Assembly (NCBI RefSeq): GCF_000612725.1
Contig: NZ_HG964460.1
Location: forward strand, 32,719-96,718
Direction of reading: 5' to 3'
Source of the DNA: Mycolicibacterium austroafricanum
GTDB taxonomy: Bacteria > Actinomycetota > Actinomycetes > Mycobacteriales > Mycobacteriaceae
Length of the DNA stretch: 64,000 nucleotides
Shown here: one piece after another, positions 63,956 to 64,000 of the stretch
Layout of the letters: the number at the start of each line of letters is the position of its first letter
Position numbering within the stretch: the stretch's first letter is position 1
Notes under the pieces: generated by a model
The model's database searches: none
The model's input: the letters and a program-made list of their open reading frames with translations, nothing else
What the model was told of the DNA's origin: nothing
Translations under genes and position numbers: made by a program

Positions 63956-64000
63956 ACGGGCCGCGGGGGACAGTGGAGATGGTGTGCGGGTTCAGCCCCA

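Overview
The window (about 64 kb, high GC) looks like part of a large mycobacterial plasmid. The left end carries type VII secretion (ESX) accessory genes: an EspC-like protein, an EspR-like regulator and a PE-PPE hydrolase. The rest is packed with tiny, overlapping ORFs (GTGA, ATGA or TGATG junctions) typical of actinobacterial plasmids and phages. No chromosomal housekeeping cluster, rRNA or tRNA was seen. Plasmid location is an inference.

Region 1 (1-10957, minus strand) is a secretion and cell-envelope block: a lipoprotein serine protease, a Pro/Ala-rich ESX-associated protein, a glycoside hydrolase, a PE-PPE alpha/beta hydrolase, tiny membrane proteins, an EspR homolog, a large exported protein and small ESX-like proteins. 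Region 2 (about 11.0-15.0 kb) is a candidate replication or maintenance module. It holds iteron-like repeats, an AT-rich segment flanked by a 25-bp inverted repeat, a protein with seven tandem helix-turn-helix modules, an XRE protein and a toxin-antitoxin-like pair. Region 3 (15.2-18.9 kb) contains small hypothetical genes and an ATP-grasp protein.

Region 4 (18.9-35.3 kb) is a type I-E CRISPR-Cas locus: a DEAH helicase in the place where cas3 normally sits, then cas8e-cse2-cas7e-cas5e-cas6e, array 1 (20 repeats), cas1, cas2, an IS1380-family element, and array 2 (about 31 repeats). Array 2 is split by an IS21-family element that landed inside a repeat. No cas3 is present in the window.

Region 5 (35.4-48.9 kb, plus strand) starts with a pair resembling phage RIIA (GHKL ATPase) and RIIB; the RIIB-like protein has a 48-aspartate run. 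Small ORFs follow, including a HAD phosphatase, RNase HI, a DUF4031 protein and Cys-rich mini-proteins. Region 6 (48.9-57.5 kb, mostly minus) has more small overlapping ORFs, a DUF4160/DUF2442 pair, a DUF6283 protein and a SLOG-fold protein. Region 7 (57.5-64 kb, minus) encodes a YdcF-like exported protein, both subunits of a type IIA topoisomerase resembling mycobacterial TopoM, and a protein ending in a candidate beta-clamp-binding motif.

Two window-wide DNA motifs tie these blocks together. A dyad with consensus TCTCTAAAAYAGAGA lies just upstream of five transcription units (helicase, cas operon, RIIAB-like pair, the 41083 operon and the 57449 operon), which suggests a common operator. The decamer TGTCACGTCC occurs 13 times, mostly at gene-block boundaries; its function is unknown.
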